NCBI GenBank assembly: GCA_902626645.1
Contig: CACOGC010000004.1
Coordinates: 1 to 64,000, forward strand
Source of the DNA: an uncultured Pelagibacteraceae bacterium
GTDB lineage: Bacteria; Pseudomonadota; Alphaproteobacteria; Pelagibacterales; Pelagibacteraceae
Reading direction: 5' to 3'
DNA: 64,000 nucleotides
Both the position numbers and the translations under genes were made by a program. Below are positions 52,505 through 63,594 of this stretch, piece by piece. The notes under the pieces are model-generated. The model ran no database searches. It saw only the letters and a program-made list of their open reading frames with translations, and was not told where the DNA came from. How positions within the stretch are numbered: the first letter of the stretch is position 1; every line of letters starts with the position of its first letter.

Positions 52505-52505
<1 letters not shown>
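51255..52505 (-). CDS. proA: Gamma-glutamyl phosphate reductase
   Basis: 416 residues of the ALDH-like superfamily. The catalytic Cys is in NTAICGATET; IGVIYESRPNVTAD, IPRGGKGLVKKVQ and FGFGGEVGISTN are family landmarks. ProA reduces glutamyl-5-phosphate to the semialdehyde for proline. It begins one base inside proB and is followed by nadD. Confidence 0.97.
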
Positions 52506-54593
<2,088 letters not shown>

Positions 54594-54611
54594 CTATTTT
54601 GAGTTGTAATA

Positions 54612-54866
54612 TTAATTGGGTTTTACTGAAACAAAAGTTCTATCGGATTTTGTTTTTTTAAAAACAACTTTACCTTTAATTACTGAAAAAATTGAGTGAT
54701 CTTTACCCATACCCACATTTTCTCCTGGAAATATCTTAGTACCTCTTTGTCTAACAATTATGTTGCCAGGAATAACATTTTGACCACCATATTTTTTTAC
54801 ACCAAGTCTTCTGCCGGCACTATCTCTACCGTTCCTTGATGACCCACCAGCTTTTTTCGTAGCCAT
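54612..54866 (-). CDS. rpmA: 50S ribosomal protein L27
   Basis: 84 residues beginning [20 protein letters not shown], the conserved L27 N-terminus that reaches the peptidyl transferase centre. No N-terminal propeptide. An AAAGGA ribosome-binding sequence precedes the start. It follows rplU by 11 bases in the usual rplU-rpmA order. Confidence 0.98.
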   Translation of the reverse strand: MATKKAGGSSRNGRDSAGRRLGVKKYGGQNVIPGNIIVRQRGTKIFPGENVGMGKDHSIFSVIKGKVVFKKTKSDRTFVSVKPN

Positions 54867-54877
54867 ATTTTATTCCT

Positions 54878-55276
54878 TTATTTACTCAATTCTTTTTTTT
54901 CAGAATCTTTTTTTGTTGGTTTTGAAATCTTCTCAGCCTCAGATAAAATCTTACCATCTTTTGAAAAAATTTTATTTATTCTGATCATAGAATATTCTTG
55001 TCTATGACCATTTTTTCTTCTTGAGTTTTGTCTTCTTCTCTTTTTAAAAATAAGTACAGTTCTATTTTTACTATTTTTAATCAGGTTTGCTTCAACTTTG
55101 GCACCTTGAATTGTTGGCGAACCAATTTCTATTACTTTGTTATCGCCATATGCCAATATGTCATTAAACTCAATTTTAGTATCAGATTTTAAATTTGGTA
55201 ATTTTTCAATTTTCAAAATTTCACCAGACTTCACTTTATATTGTTTTCCACCTGATTGTATAACTGCATATGACAT
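54878..55276 (-). CDS. rplU: 50S ribosomal protein L21 with Lys-rich C-terminal extension
   Basis: 132 residues. SYAVIQSGGKQYKVKSGEI and FKKRRRQNSRRKNGHRQEYS are diagnostic of L21. The family is usually about 103 residues; the extra ~28 end in the charged KPTKKDSEKKELSK, a milder version of the tails on S16 and L19. It heads the long minus-strand operon and has a clear promoter just upstream. Confidence 0.97.
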   Translation of the reverse strand: MSYAVIQSGGKQYKVKSGEILKIEKLPNLKSDTKIEFNDILAYGDNKVIEIGSPTIQGAKVEANLIKNSKNRTVLIFKKRRRQNSRRKNGHRQEYSMIRINKIFSKDGKILSEAEKISKPTKKDSEKKELSK

Positions 55277-55299
55277 AAAATAGATTTTTTTTATCAGGC

Positions 55300-55327
55300 A
55301 ATATAGTCAGGGCATTCCTTTAGTCAA
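55300..55327 (-). promoter_or_regulatory. Sigma70-type promoter of the rplU operon
   Basis: On the minus strand TTGACT (55327-55322) and TATATT (55305-55300) are separated by 16 bases. Transcription would start about 15-18 bases before the rplU ATG, giving a very short leader. This should drive rplU-rpmA-obgE-proB-proA-nadD-rsfS-ctpA-rppH. Confidence 0.7.
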
Positions 55328-55336
55328 GCTTATTAA

Positions 55337-56056
55337 CTAAAAATTATCCTTTAAATCTCTCAATTTTGAAAAACTTTCTAAATCTTTTGCTTTAAGAAAT
55401 ATATTACATTCTAATTCATCAGCTAAAGTACTTGGTATTGTTGGTAATGCATTTTTAAGTTTCTTGTTAATCTCTAGTATTTTATTTTTTAATTTTAAAT
55501 TACCAGAGTCATTAGCGATACAAAAATTTGAGTTTTGTAAAGTGTATTCATGGCCACAATATATTTCTGTATCTTTTGGTAATGATTTAATTTTTTTAAG
55601 TGAATTATACATTTGCTCGTAGGTACCTTCAAAAATTCTGCCACACCCTAAAGAGAATAGAGTATCACCAGTAAAAATTTTTTTTTCTTTAAAAAAATGA
55701 AAAGCGATATGACCAGATGTATGACCTGGAACATGATAAATTTTTGCCTCAAAATTATCTTGTTTCCATATTTGATTATCCTCTAGAGATATATCAATCT
55801 CAGGTATACGATTTTTATCTCCAATAAACCCGACCACCTTAGAATTATACTTTTTTTTTAATTCAAGATTTCCACCCACATGATCGTAATGATGGTGAGT
55901 ATTAAGTATGAATTTTAAATTTATTTTTGAATTATCAAGATAATTGATTATTGGTGTAGACTCGCTAGGGTCAATGACACAAGCGGTTTGATTTTCTTCA
56001 TCAATGATTAAGTAGCTATAATTATCCTGTAGACATTTAATAATTTCAATTTTCAT
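55337..56056 (-). CDS. gloB: Hydroxyacylglutathione hydrolase (glyoxalase II)
   Basis: 239 residues of the metallo-beta-lactamase fold. The metal motif THHHYDHVGG, the later HVPGHTSGHIAFHF, FTGDTLFSLGCGR and CGHEYTLQN all match glyoxalase II. It hydrolyses S-lactoylglutathione to D-lactate and glutathione; a D-lactate-type dehydrogenase is encoded at 4496. It starts right after metW on the same strand. Confidence 0.94.
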   Translation of the reverse strand: MKIEIIKCLQDNYSYLIIDEENQTACVIDPSESTPIINYLDNSKINLKFILNTHHHYDHVGGNLELKKKYNSKVVGFIGDKNRIPEIDISLEDNQIWKQDNFEAKIYHVPGHTSGHIAFHFFKEKKIFTGDTLFSLGCGRIFEGTYEQMYNSLKKIKSLPKDTEIYCGHEYTLQNSNFCIANDSGNLKLKNKILEINKKLKNALPTIPSTLADELECNIFLKAKDLESFSKLRDLKDNF

Positions 56057-56653
56057 TTATTTTTCTATTAAAAATATACCAAGTTCTCCAAATAAATTTT
56101 TAAAAATAAGATTTGATTTATTAATATCAGACACATTCTCATTAATTAACGCTAAAGATTTAAAAATTTTAAAGTTTATAATCTTAGAAAATCCTACAAA
56201 ATCTTTTATTGTGCACATATGAATGTTTGGTGTGTTATACCAATCATGAGGTAAAGAGTTTGTAATTGGCATTGTTCCTTTAAATAATAAATTTAATCTT
56301 ACTTTCCAATGCCCAAAATTTGGAATAGTTACTATAGCTTTGTTACCAACTCGTAAAAGCTCTTTAATTACAGTCTCAGGATTTATAAAAGCTTGTAAAG
56401 TTTGTCCAAGAACAACATAGTCAAAAGAGTCATTTGGAAATTGCTTTAAATCAAATTCTGCATTTCCTTCGATAACAGTTAGCCCTTTAGCAATACAAGT
56501 TTGTACTTTTTCTTTTGAAATCTCAATTCCTCTGATATTAACATTTTTATTTATTTTCAAAAATTCCATTAAAGTTCCATCGTCACATCCTACATCAAGA
56601 ACTTTTGTGTCTTTATCAATTAAATCTGAAATAATTTTATACTCTGGTTTCAT
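56057..56653 (-). CDS. metW: Methionine biosynthesis protein MetW
   Basis: 198 residues with a SAM-methyltransferase-like fold: VLDVGCDDGTLMEFL, RGIEISKEKV, DYVVLGQTLQ and TIPNFGHWKVRLNLLFKGTM. MetW is encoded with MetX in many proteobacteria and is needed with it for homoserine acylation. The start overlaps the metX stop by four bases. The 3' end abuts gloB. Confidence 0.95.
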   Translation of the reverse strand: MKPEYKIISDLIDKDTKVLDVGCDDGTLMEFLKINKNVNIRGIEISKEKVQTCIAKGLTVIEGNAEFDLKQFPNDSFDYVVLGQTLQAFINPETVIKELLRVGNKAIVTIPNFGHWKVRLNLLFKGTMPITNSLPHDWYNTPNIHMCTIKDFVGFSKIINFKIFKSLALINENVSDINKSNLIFKNLFGELGIFLIEK

Positions 56654-57774
56654 GAAAGTTTTTCTGCATACGATTTATCTAAAAAATTTTTTAGAGCTTT
56701 TAAGAAATCGGGAACATTAAGCAAAAAAGAATCGTGCCCTTTATCAGACTCAATTTCGACGAAACCCACATTTGCGCCAACTGCGTTTAAGGCAATTACA
56801 ATGTCTTTATTTTCTTGTGTTGGATAAAGCCAATCTGAAGTAAAGGATATTATAAAAAATTTTGCTTTAGTATTTTTAAAAGCATCAGATAAATTACCAT
56901 TAAATTGTTTTACTAAATCAAAATAATCCATTGCTCTAGTAATATATAGATAACTATTCGCGTCGAATCGATCTACAAATACGGAACCTTGGTATCTAAG
57001 ATAACTTTCAATTTGAAAGTCAGCATCAAACCCAAATTTTAAATCATCTCTTTCTTGAAGTTTTCTACCAAATTTTTCTTGAAGTCCTTTTTTTGAGAGA
57101 TACGTAATATGTGCAGCCATTCTAGCTACAGCTAATCCTTTATCGGGTACGATATTTTTTGAATTATAATCTCCATCAGACCAATTATGATCAGCCGCAA
57201 TGGCTTGTCTGCCAAGTTCATTAAAAGCAATATTTTGCGCAGAATGGCTTGAAGTACAAGCAATTGGTATTGCTGTTTTAGCTTTATCAGGATAATTACT
57301 AATAAATTGTAGGACTTGCATTCCACCCATTGAACCACCTACTACTGAAAAAAGTTTTTTTATTCCAAAAAAATCCAATAAATTAATTTGTGCATTCACC
57401 ATGTCATTAATTGTGATGACTGGGAAATCTGTTCCATAAATTTTTTTTGTCTTGGGATTTTCATGGCCAGGCCCAAAAGACCCCATACACCCACCTATTA
57501 CATTTGCACAGATTACAAAATATTTATCCGTATCTATCGACTTGCCAGAGCCTACTGCGTAAGACCACCAACCATCCTTTTTGGTCACTGGATTTATACC
57601 TGTAACAAATTGGTCACCTGTTAAAGCATGAAATACTAAAATTGCGTTATCTTTTTCATTATTGAGGGAACCATAAGTTTCATACGCTAAAGGAAAATTA
57701 TTAATAGTCTGACCACAGTCTAATTTAAGCGGTTTTTCAACAATCAACGTTTTTATATTTTGTTTTTTATTCAT
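56650..57774 (-). CDS. metX: Homoserine O-acyltransferase MetX
   Basis: 374 residues of the alpha/beta hydrolase fold. The nucleophile S148 is in VGGSMGGMQ, the acid in SFTSDWLYPTQ and the His in DKGHDSFLLN. MetX acylates homoserine (acetyl or succinyl; not decidable by eye) as the entry to methionine synthesis. It sits under a strong promoter and a SAM-II riboswitch, so it should be turned down when SAM is high. It overlaps metW by four bases. The ATG at 57774 is the only reasonable start. Confidence 0.95.
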   Translation of the reverse strand: MNKKQNIKTLIVEKPLKLDCGQTINNFPLAYETYGSLNNEKDNAILVFHALTGDQFVTGINPVTKKDGWWSYAVGSGKSIDTDKYFVICANVIGGCMGSFGPGHENPKTKKIYGTDFPVITINDMVNAQINLLDFFGIKKLFSVVGGSMGGMQVLQFISNYPDKAKTAIPIACTSSHSAQNIAFNELGRQAIAADHNWSDGDYNSKNIVPDKGLAVARMAAHITYLSKKGLQEKFGRKLQERDDLKFGFDADFQIESYLRYQGSVFVDRFDANSYLYITRAMDYFDLVKQFNGNLSDAFKNTKAKFFIISFTSDWLYPTQENKDIVIALNAVGANVGFVEIESDKGHDSFLLNVPDFLKALKNFLDKSYAEKLS

Positions 57775-57807
57775 AATAAAAGCTGAAAGTTGAATTGTGA
57801 GAAAAAA

Positions 57808-57860
57808 AACTTTTTTAGCGGTTTTTTTAAAGCGCTCGCAATTCAGGTAAATCAGCGCAT
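57808..57860 (-). promoter_or_regulatory. SAM-II riboswitch upstream of metX
   Basis: Read on the minus strand from 57860 the sequence runs GCGCTGATTTACCTGAATTG, CGAGCGCTTTAAAAAAACC, GCTAAAAAAG. This closely follows the SAM-II aptamer: P1 (GCGCT with AGCGC), the conserved UGAUUUA, the AUUGC loop, and the 3' pseudoknot strand GCUAAAAAG. SAM-II is known from alphaproteobacterial met genes, including metX. The pseudoknot strand ends about 36 bases before the metX ATG and is followed by a run of eight U. How binding reaches translation or termination here is not obvious. Confidence 0.9.
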
Positions 57861-57864
57861 AAAT

Positions 57865-57893
57865 TTTGTACTAGAAGTTATTTAGTATGTCAA
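57865..57893 (-). promoter_or_regulatory. Promoter of metX
   Basis: On the minus strand a perfect -35 TTGACA (57893-57888) and a -10 TACAAA (57870-57865) are 17 bases apart. The predicted start, near 57858, coincides with the first base of the SAM-II aptamer, so promoter and riboswitch support each other. Confidence 0.75.
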
Positions 57894-57976
57894 TTTTTAA
57901 AATAATTACACTTAAACTATATAAAAAAATGTTTTTTTATTTATAAAGAGCATAAAATTTATAAAAGTTGGCAACA

Positions 57977-59053
57977 ATGAGATTTAAGAGATTGAATATT
58001 GAAACCTATGAGCCTGGTAAATCCAGTATTAAGAGATTTCATCAAGTTGTAAAGCTATCTGCAAATGAGTCGGCCTTAGGTGTCAGCTCAAAGGCTAAAA
58101 AGGTTTTGTCTAATAAAAATTTAAGTTTTTTTAGGTACCCAGATGGCAAGTCTAAAGCCTTAAGAAGTCAAATATCTAAAAAGTTTCAATGCGATGAAGA
58201 TAGAATTATTTGTGGCGCTGGATCTGATGAGGTTATTCAAATGTTATGTCAATTATTTTTGAATCCTAAGGATGAAGTTATTCTTCCTCAGTATAGTTTT
58301 TTAATGTACAGGATATATGCCAAAATAGTTGGTGCAAAAGTTATTTTTGCTAAAGAAAAAAATTTCAAAGTATCAATTCCTGAAATTATTAAAAATGTTT
58401 CAAAAAAAACAAAAATTGTTTTTTTAGCAAATCCTAATAATCCAACTGGAACATACCTTACAAATTCTGAACTTTTAGAACTAAGAAAAAAATTGAGAAA
58501 AAATATTCTGCTAGTAGTGGACGATGCATATGCAGAATATATGCAAAATAATGATTATAAAAGTGGATTAAAATTATTCAAAAATAAACAAAATGTCTTT
58601 ATTTTAAGAACATTTTCTAAAATCTACGGTTTATCTTCTCTAAGAGTAGGGTGGGGATATGGTTCAAAAAAAATTATTAAAGCACTGAATGTTATTAAGC
58701 CACCTTTTAATGTTAATGAAGTAGCACAAAAAGCTGCCATTGAGTCTCTTAAGGATACTAAGTTTATAAATCGTTCAATAAAACACAATTTTATTTACGC
58801 AAAAAAATTGAAAAAGTTCCTTAAGCAATATGGAATTGATTCAAATAATGTATCGGCCAATTTTTTATTATTAAATTTTGGGAAATGTAGATTTAAAGCA
58901 AAATATTTTTATGAAAAATTAAAAATGAAAGGAATTATCTTAAGATCAACAGAAAATGGCTATAATATAAGAAATATGTTACGATTAACTATTGGATCAA
59001 AAACAGATAATTTAAAATTTATTCGAGCAGCAAAAGGAATATTTAATAAATGA
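57977..59053 (+). CDS. hisC: Histidinol-phosphate / aromatic aminotransferase (HisC family)
   Basis: I chose ATG 57977 (MRFKRLNIETYEPGKSS); a TTG at 57968 would add three residues. The 358-residue PLP enzyme has ANPNNPTGTYL, DDAYAEYM and the PLP Lys in RTFSKIYGLSSLRVGW. HisC enzymes transaminate histidinol phosphate and often aromatic oxoacids. Overlap by four bases with tyrA and absence of other his genes suggest the copy may serve phenylalanine/tyrosine synthesis. Divergent from metX. Confidence 0.88.
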   Translation: MRFKRLNIETYEPGKSSIKRFHQVVKLSANESALGVSSKAKKVLSNKNLSFFRYPDGKSKALRSQISKKFQCDEDRIICGAGSDEVIQMLCQLFLNPKDEVILPQYSFLMYRIYAKIVGAKVIFAKEKNFKVSIPEIIKNVSKKTKIVFLANPNNPTGTYLTNSELLELRKKLRKNILLVVDDAYAEYMQNNDYKSGLKLFKNKQNVFILRTFSKIYGLSSLRVGWGYGSKKIIKALNVIKPPFNVNEVAQKAAIESLKDTKFINRSIKHNFIYAKKLKKFLKQYGIDSNNVSANFLLLNFGKCRFKAKYFYEKLKMKGIILRSTENGYNIRNMLRLTIGSKTDNLKFIRAAKGIFNK

Positions 59054-59946
59054 AAAATGTGCTTATTATCGGCTGTGGTTTGTTAGGATCTTCGTTAGTA
59101 AAAAGAATTGCAAAAAAAAAATTAGCAAAAAAAATTTTCATTTTTGAAAAATCTAAAAAAAATATTTCAAAGATCAAAAGACTAAAATTGCCAGGAACTC
59201 TCGTAAATAAACTACAAGAGGTAGTTGCAAAATCAAATCTAATTATTTTTTGTACGCCAATGAGTGAATACAAAAAGATGATATTAAGATTAAACAATAA
59301 TTTTAATTCAAAACAAATTATTACTGATGTTGGTTCGTCAAAAATAGAGTCTTCAGAAATAATTAAAAGAAATTTAAAAAAAAAAATATCCTGGATTCAA
59401 AGTCATCCTATAGCTGGATCAGAAGTAAGTGGGCCTGAGCATGGTAAGGAAAATCTGTTTGAAAATAAGTGGTGTGTATTAATTAAAAATAAGAAAATAA
59501 ATATGAAACATTTAAAATTTTTGAATTCTTTTTGGAAAAAAATGGGTTCAAAAACTGTAATCATGAATGCGGAAAGACACGATAAAATATTTTCAATTAC
59601 AAGCCATTTACCACATTTAATAGCTTACAATTTGGTTAAATCAGCTCAAGATTTTGAGAAAAAGCAAAAATATGACTTAATTAAATATAGTGCAGGTGGA
59701 TTAAGAGATTTTTCAAGAATCGCTGCATCAAATGAAATTATGTGGAGAGACATTTTTTTTGATAATAGAAAAAATGTTTCAAGAGCAATTGATATATTTA
59801 TCAAAAATTTAAGATCTTTTAAGACAGACATTAATTCAAAAAATAATAAATCAATTCTTAAAAAATTAATTCAAACCAAAAAAGTTAGGTCTAAAATAAT
59901 CAAATTAAAACAGGATGTAAATAAACCTGACTTTGGTAGAGATTAA
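59050..59946 (+). CDS. tyrA: Prephenate / cyclohexadienyl dehydrogenase
   Basis: 298 residues. VLIIGCGLLGSSLVKRI binds NAD; IVTDVGSSK-like (here TDVGSSKIES), QSHPIAGSEVSGPEHG and the GGLRDFSRIAAS helix are conserved. It converts prephenate or arogenate toward tyrosine. The start overlaps the hisC-like gene, whose product would aminate the resulting hydroxyphenylpyruvate. The 3' end overlaps the convergent peptidase gene by four bases. Confidence 0.93.
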   Translation: MKNVLIIGCGLLGSSLVKRIAKKKLAKKIFIFEKSKKNISKIKRLKLPGTLVNKLQEVVAKSNLIIFCTPMSEYKKMILRLNNNFNSKQIITDVGSSKIESSEIIKRNLKKKISWIQSHPIAGSEVSGPEHGKENLFENKWCVLIKNKKINMKHLKFLNSFWKKMGSKTVIMNAERHDKIFSITSHLPHLIAYNLVKSAQDFEKKQKYDLIKYSAGGLRDFSRIAASNEIMWRDIFFDNRKNVSRAIDIFIKNLRSFKTDINSKNNKSILKKLIQTKKVRSKIIKLKQDVNKPDFGRD

Positions 59947-60698
59947 TAATTACCAATATTACTTACTTTTTTAACTTTCAGATTTGCAGTTTTTTCAATT
60001 AATTGAATTGTTTTTTTAGTTGACATTACTACCACCTTTTTTTTTGGTCCATAAGCATGAATAAATTTAGACTTACTTATGCATATACCAACATGGCCTT
60101 TCCAAAATATTATATCTCCTTTACTTAAATTTTTACCTTTTTTTCTTTTACAAAACTTTACTTGATCTTTTGTATCTCTTGGAAAAAATATTCTGTTATA
60201 ATAAAAACAAATTTGGATCAAAGCAGAGCAATCAATACCATCAGATGTTTTTCCACCCCATAGATATTTACTACTTTTAAATAATTTCATTATTTTTAAA
60301 TAATCTTTTTCAAGATGATCAATTTTAACAATATCACTTTTTTTTATCCATCTGTCCTTTTTAAACTCAATTAGCCCTTTATTTTTGTTTAAAACTGATA
60401 TGCCAGATGCAAAGTAAAGATAATTTTTTGTTGGTAAAAACTTATTTTTTTTTTTAATAAATATTCTAGATTTTGTTTTATTTATTTTAAAAGTTGGCTG
60501 AAAATTTTTGTAAAAATTATTTTTTTTAATGTAACCAGTATAATTGTCAAAATTAGTTTTAATTTTAACCCAGTTCTTTTTGTTCTTTAATACCTTAAAT
60601 TTTTCACCATATAAGATTTGCGATAAAGTCTCAGAATTATTAGAAGGTTTTGAATTTATATTTCCAAGTGAAAAATTATAAAAAAGATTATTTTTCAT
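59943..60698 (-). CDS. NlpC/P60 family peptidase with SH3 domain
   Basis: 251 residues without a signal peptide. An SH3-like part (about 10-120) precedes an NlpC/P60 domain with C157 in DGIDCSALI, H202 in KGHVGI and a further His in FIHAYG. These are the Cys-His residues of gamma-D-glutamyl-diamino acid peptidases. The lack of a signal and location after an AmpG-like permease suggest trimming of imported muropeptides in the cytoplasm, as with YkfC-type enzymes. The start overlaps the permease end by 11 bases. Confidence 0.85.
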   Translation of the reverse strand: MKNNLFYNFSLGNINSKPSNNSETLSQILYGEKFKVLKNKKNWVKIKTNFDNYTGYIKKNNFYKNFQPTFKINKTKSRIFIKKKNKFLPTKNYLYFASGISVLNKNKGLIEFKKDRWIKKSDIVKIDHLEKDYLKIMKLFKSSKYLWGGKTSDGIDCSALIQICFYYNRIFFPRDTKDQVKFCKRKKGKNLSKGDIIFWKGHVGICISKSKFIHAYGPKKKVVVMSTKKTIQLIEKTANLKVKKVSNIGNY

Positions 60699-62064
60699 TA
60701 ATCTTTAATTTATTTCTTATTATCCACAATATAATTAAAGATGGTATTACCATTATAGCAGTTAAAATAAAAAATATACCCCAGTCTCCATTAAGCCAAT
60801 CAACCAAAGCACCCGATGATGAGGCTAATGTAGTTCTTCCAGCAGTACCTATTGAAGCTAATAGAGCATATTGAGTTGCGGTGTAAGTTCTGTCAACTAA
60901 CAATGATATGAATGCAACAAATGCAACAGTGGCAAAAGCTGCTGCTATGTCATCAAAGATTACAGCTATTGCAAAAAGTATTTCAGATTTACCACTCCAC
61001 GCCAAAAGACTGAACAAAAGATTTGTGCTCGCCATTAAAATTCCTGCTAAAAACATTGCTTTTAAAACACCAGATCTTATTACAAATAGTCCACCTAGAA
61101 GAGTGAAGATGACAGTCGTTATCCACCCCAAAGTTTTTGAGTAAATAGCAATATCTGATTTACTAAAACCAATTTCTTTATAGAAGATAATAGACATACG
61201 CCCTAAAAAAGCCTCTCCAACTTTGAATAAAAAAACAAACCCTAGTATCCCCAAAGCAATTTGAAAGCCATTTTTTTTAAAAAAACTAATTATAGGTCCA
61301 CTGATTGTTCCACTTATCCAAGTTATAGTTTGAGTAAGAAAATTTGAATTTTGAAATTTACCAGCAATTAATTGATCATTTTCTTTCTGATTAATTTGTC
61401 TTTCAGTCGAGTCAGTTTCATTGACAAACATCAATCCAATATTCATTAGAATTATTAAAATTCCTAAGATTAAAAAAGTTAGTTGCCAATAATTTTGAAA
61501 ACCTAAATTTTCTAAATAATCTGCAGAAAACAATGACAAAACTCCGCCTAATTTATATCCACTCCACCACCCAACGACAGCCATTGCTGCGCCCGCAGCC
61601 ATTGATTTACCTTCGTTTTCGCTAATTTGCTCAATCCTTAAAGCATCCACTGTAATATCTTGTGTTGCTGAGGCAATTGCAATCAATAAACCCACTGATA
61701 TTACAAGGGCTAAATTTTCTGAAGGATCAATTACACTCCATAAAAATAATGAGATTAGGATTAATATTTGCATTAGGACAATCCATCCTCTTCGATGTCC
61801 AATTTTTTTTGTTAAATAAGGTATTTGAATACGATCTATTAAAGGAGCCCATAAATAATTAAATGCATAAACTGCAAATATAAGACCAGCCCAACCGACT
61901 GTAGATCTGCTTAATCCATCTTCCTTTAACCATAAACTTAAACTACTTCCTATCAATACCCAAGGAAAACCAGAGATAGCACCAAGTAATAATATTTTTA
62001 ACATTCTTTTATCGAAATAAACTGAAAATGTTTCTGAAAGGGATTGTTTTTTAATTTCTATCAT
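60688..62064 (-). CDS. AmpG-like muropeptide permease (MFS)
   Basis: 458 residues with about 12-14 membrane segments. The N-terminus LLLGAISGFPWVLIGSSLS, then WAPLIDRIQIP and GHRRGWIVLMQ, closely follow AmpG, which imports GlcNAc-anhydroMurNAc peptides for cell-wall recycling. The NlpC/P60 peptidase encoded next fits that role. A gap of three bases separates it from trkH. If not AmpG itself, it is a related MFS carrier. Confidence 0.82.
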   Translation of the reverse strand: MIEIKKQSLSETFSVYFDKRMLKILLLGAISGFPWVLIGSSLSLWLKEDGLSRSTVGWAGLIFAVYAFNYLWAPLIDRIQIPYLTKKIGHRRGWIVLMQILILISLFLWSVIDPSENLALVISVGLLIAIASATQDITVDALRIEQISENEGKSMAAGAAMAVVGWWSGYKLGGVLSLFSADYLENLGFQNYWQLTFLILGILIILMNIGLMFVNETDSTERQINQKENDQLIAGKFQNSNFLTQTITWISGTISGPIISFFKKNGFQIALGILGFVFLFKVGEAFLGRMSIIFYKEIGFSKSDIAIYSKTLGWITTVIFTLLGGLFVIRSGVLKAMFLAGILMASTNLLFSLLAWSGKSEILFAIAVIFDDIAAAFATVAFVAFISLLVDRTYTATQYALLASIGTAGRTTLASSSGALVDWLNGDWGIFFILTAIMVIPSLIILWIIRNKLKINEK

Positions 62065-62067
62065 TTT

Positions 62068-63507
62068 TTAATTTCTCCAGAATGAAGGTAAAAATAACAC
62101 TAATATAGCAAATAATTCCAGTCTTCCCAAGATCATACCGATTGTTAAAATCCATTTGGAAAAATCTGGCAATGAGGAGAAATTCCCGTTAGGTCCAATT
62201 ATTGATCCTAAACCTGGGCCAACGTTTGAAATAGAGGTCGCAGCACCTGAAATTGCGGTTATAAAATCAAGTCCATTCAAAGATAATAACGCAGATAGTA
62301 AAAAAAATATTATCAAGTACATGTAAATAAAAGAGATGATTGATGCTATGAATTTATCATCAATTGGATTTTTATCATATTTCAACACAAAAACGCCTTT
62401 AGGGTAAATAATTTTTTTTAGTTGATTAATTACAAATGAATAAAGAATTTGAAAACGAAATATTTTTATACCACATGTTGTTGAACCAGCGCAACCACCT
62501 ATAAACATTAAAGCCAAAAATAACACTAGAGGAAAGCTACCCCAATTGTCAAATTGAGCATTGACGTAACCAGTTCCAGTAAGGATAGAAATAACGTTAA
62601 AGAAAATTGATCTTAAATCAAATAAACTTGAATTATTTAAAGTAAGATAAATCGATAAAATAAAAATTGATATAAATATTATCTTAATAAAAGTTTTGAT
62701 TTGAGTATCCGATGTAAAAATAGACCTATTGCCATTTAAAAATTTTATGTACACGATAAATGGCACACTTCCTAAAATAATAAATACCATAGCCGTAGTT
62801 TCTATCGCTAAGCTATTAAAAAAACCAATGGATTGATTATAATTAGAGAATCCTCCAGTTGCTATAGTTGTCATTGAATGTGTAATACTATCAAAAATAT
62901 TCATTCCAAAAATATTATATGTGATTGCACATAACGCTGTTAATCCAGAGTAAATATAAATCAATCTTAGAGCAACCTCTTTAGACTTTGGAAGAATTTT
63001 TTCAGATGAATCATTGTTTGAAATTTTAAATAATTGCATTCCCCCAACATTCATGATGGGCATTAATGTAATCGCCATCACTATGACACCAATACCTCCC
63101 AACCATTGAAGTATTGCTCTCCAAAATAATATCCCTTTAGGCATATTTTCTAAATTTGATATGATTGTTGAACCAGTTGTTGTAATACCTGACATACTTT
63201 CAAAAAAGGCATTTGTGACTGAAAATTCTAAATTAGAGAATATAAAGGGTAATGAACCAAATATAGCAATACTTACCCATGCTAATGCAGTTAGAAGGAA
63301 TGCTTGTTGCAAATTAAGTTTTTTCTCATGATCTAGATTGGAGAGAAAAAATAAGGTGCCAAAAATAATCGTAACAATTGCTGCACCAAAAAAAGAAGAA
63401 TCTATTTGACCATAAATAAATTGTACAATTATTGGAACAAGCATAAAAATACCAAGAATTATTTGAAGAATTCCAAGAGTAAAAAAAACTGTTTTATAAT
63501 TAGACAT
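62068..63507 (-). CDS. trkH: Trk/Ktr-type potassium uptake protein TrkH
   Basis: 479 residues with four membrane-pore-membrane repeats. Selectivity filter regions can be seen in SMSGITTTGSTI, MTTIATGGFSN, ILTGTGYVNAQ and AATSISNVGPGLG. WRAILQWLGGIGVIVMAI is another TrkH hallmark. It forms the membrane pore for K+ uptake, usually gated by a cytoplasmic TrkA, which is not in the window. First gene of a three-gene minus-strand run. Confidence 0.95.
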   Translation of the reverse strand: MSNYKTVFFTLGILQIILGIFMLVPIIVQFIYGQIDSSFFGAAIVTIIFGTLFFLSNLDHEKKLNLQQAFLLTALAWVSIAIFGSLPFIFSNLEFSVTNAFFESMSGITTTGSTIISNLENMPKGILFWRAILQWLGGIGVIVMAITLMPIMNVGGMQLFKISNNDSSEKILPKSKEVALRLIYIYSGLTALCAITYNIFGMNIFDSITHSMTTIATGGFSNYNQSIGFFNSLAIETTAMVFIILGSVPFIVYIKFLNGNRSIFTSDTQIKTFIKIIFISIFILSIYLTLNNSSLFDLRSIFFNVISILTGTGYVNAQFDNWGSFPLVLFLALMFIGGCAGSTTCGIKIFRFQILYSFVINQLKKIIYPKGVFVLKYDKNPIDDKFIASIISFIYMYLIIFFLLSALLSLNGLDFITAISGAATSISNVGPGLGSIIGPNGNFSSLPDFSKWILTIGMILGRLELFAILVLFLPSFWRN

Positions 63508-63594
63508 TTTGAAAGAACATTATTTTATGGTAAATAAATTTCAACTCTATAAGAATTAAGTAGTTCGCTAATTAAAGATTTTGTTGAATTATTC

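Noticed and set aside
57775..57808. Second, SAM-V-type aptamer in tandem after SAM-II
   Set aside because: Only about 35 bases remain before the metX ATG and no second P1/pseudoknot pattern is visible.
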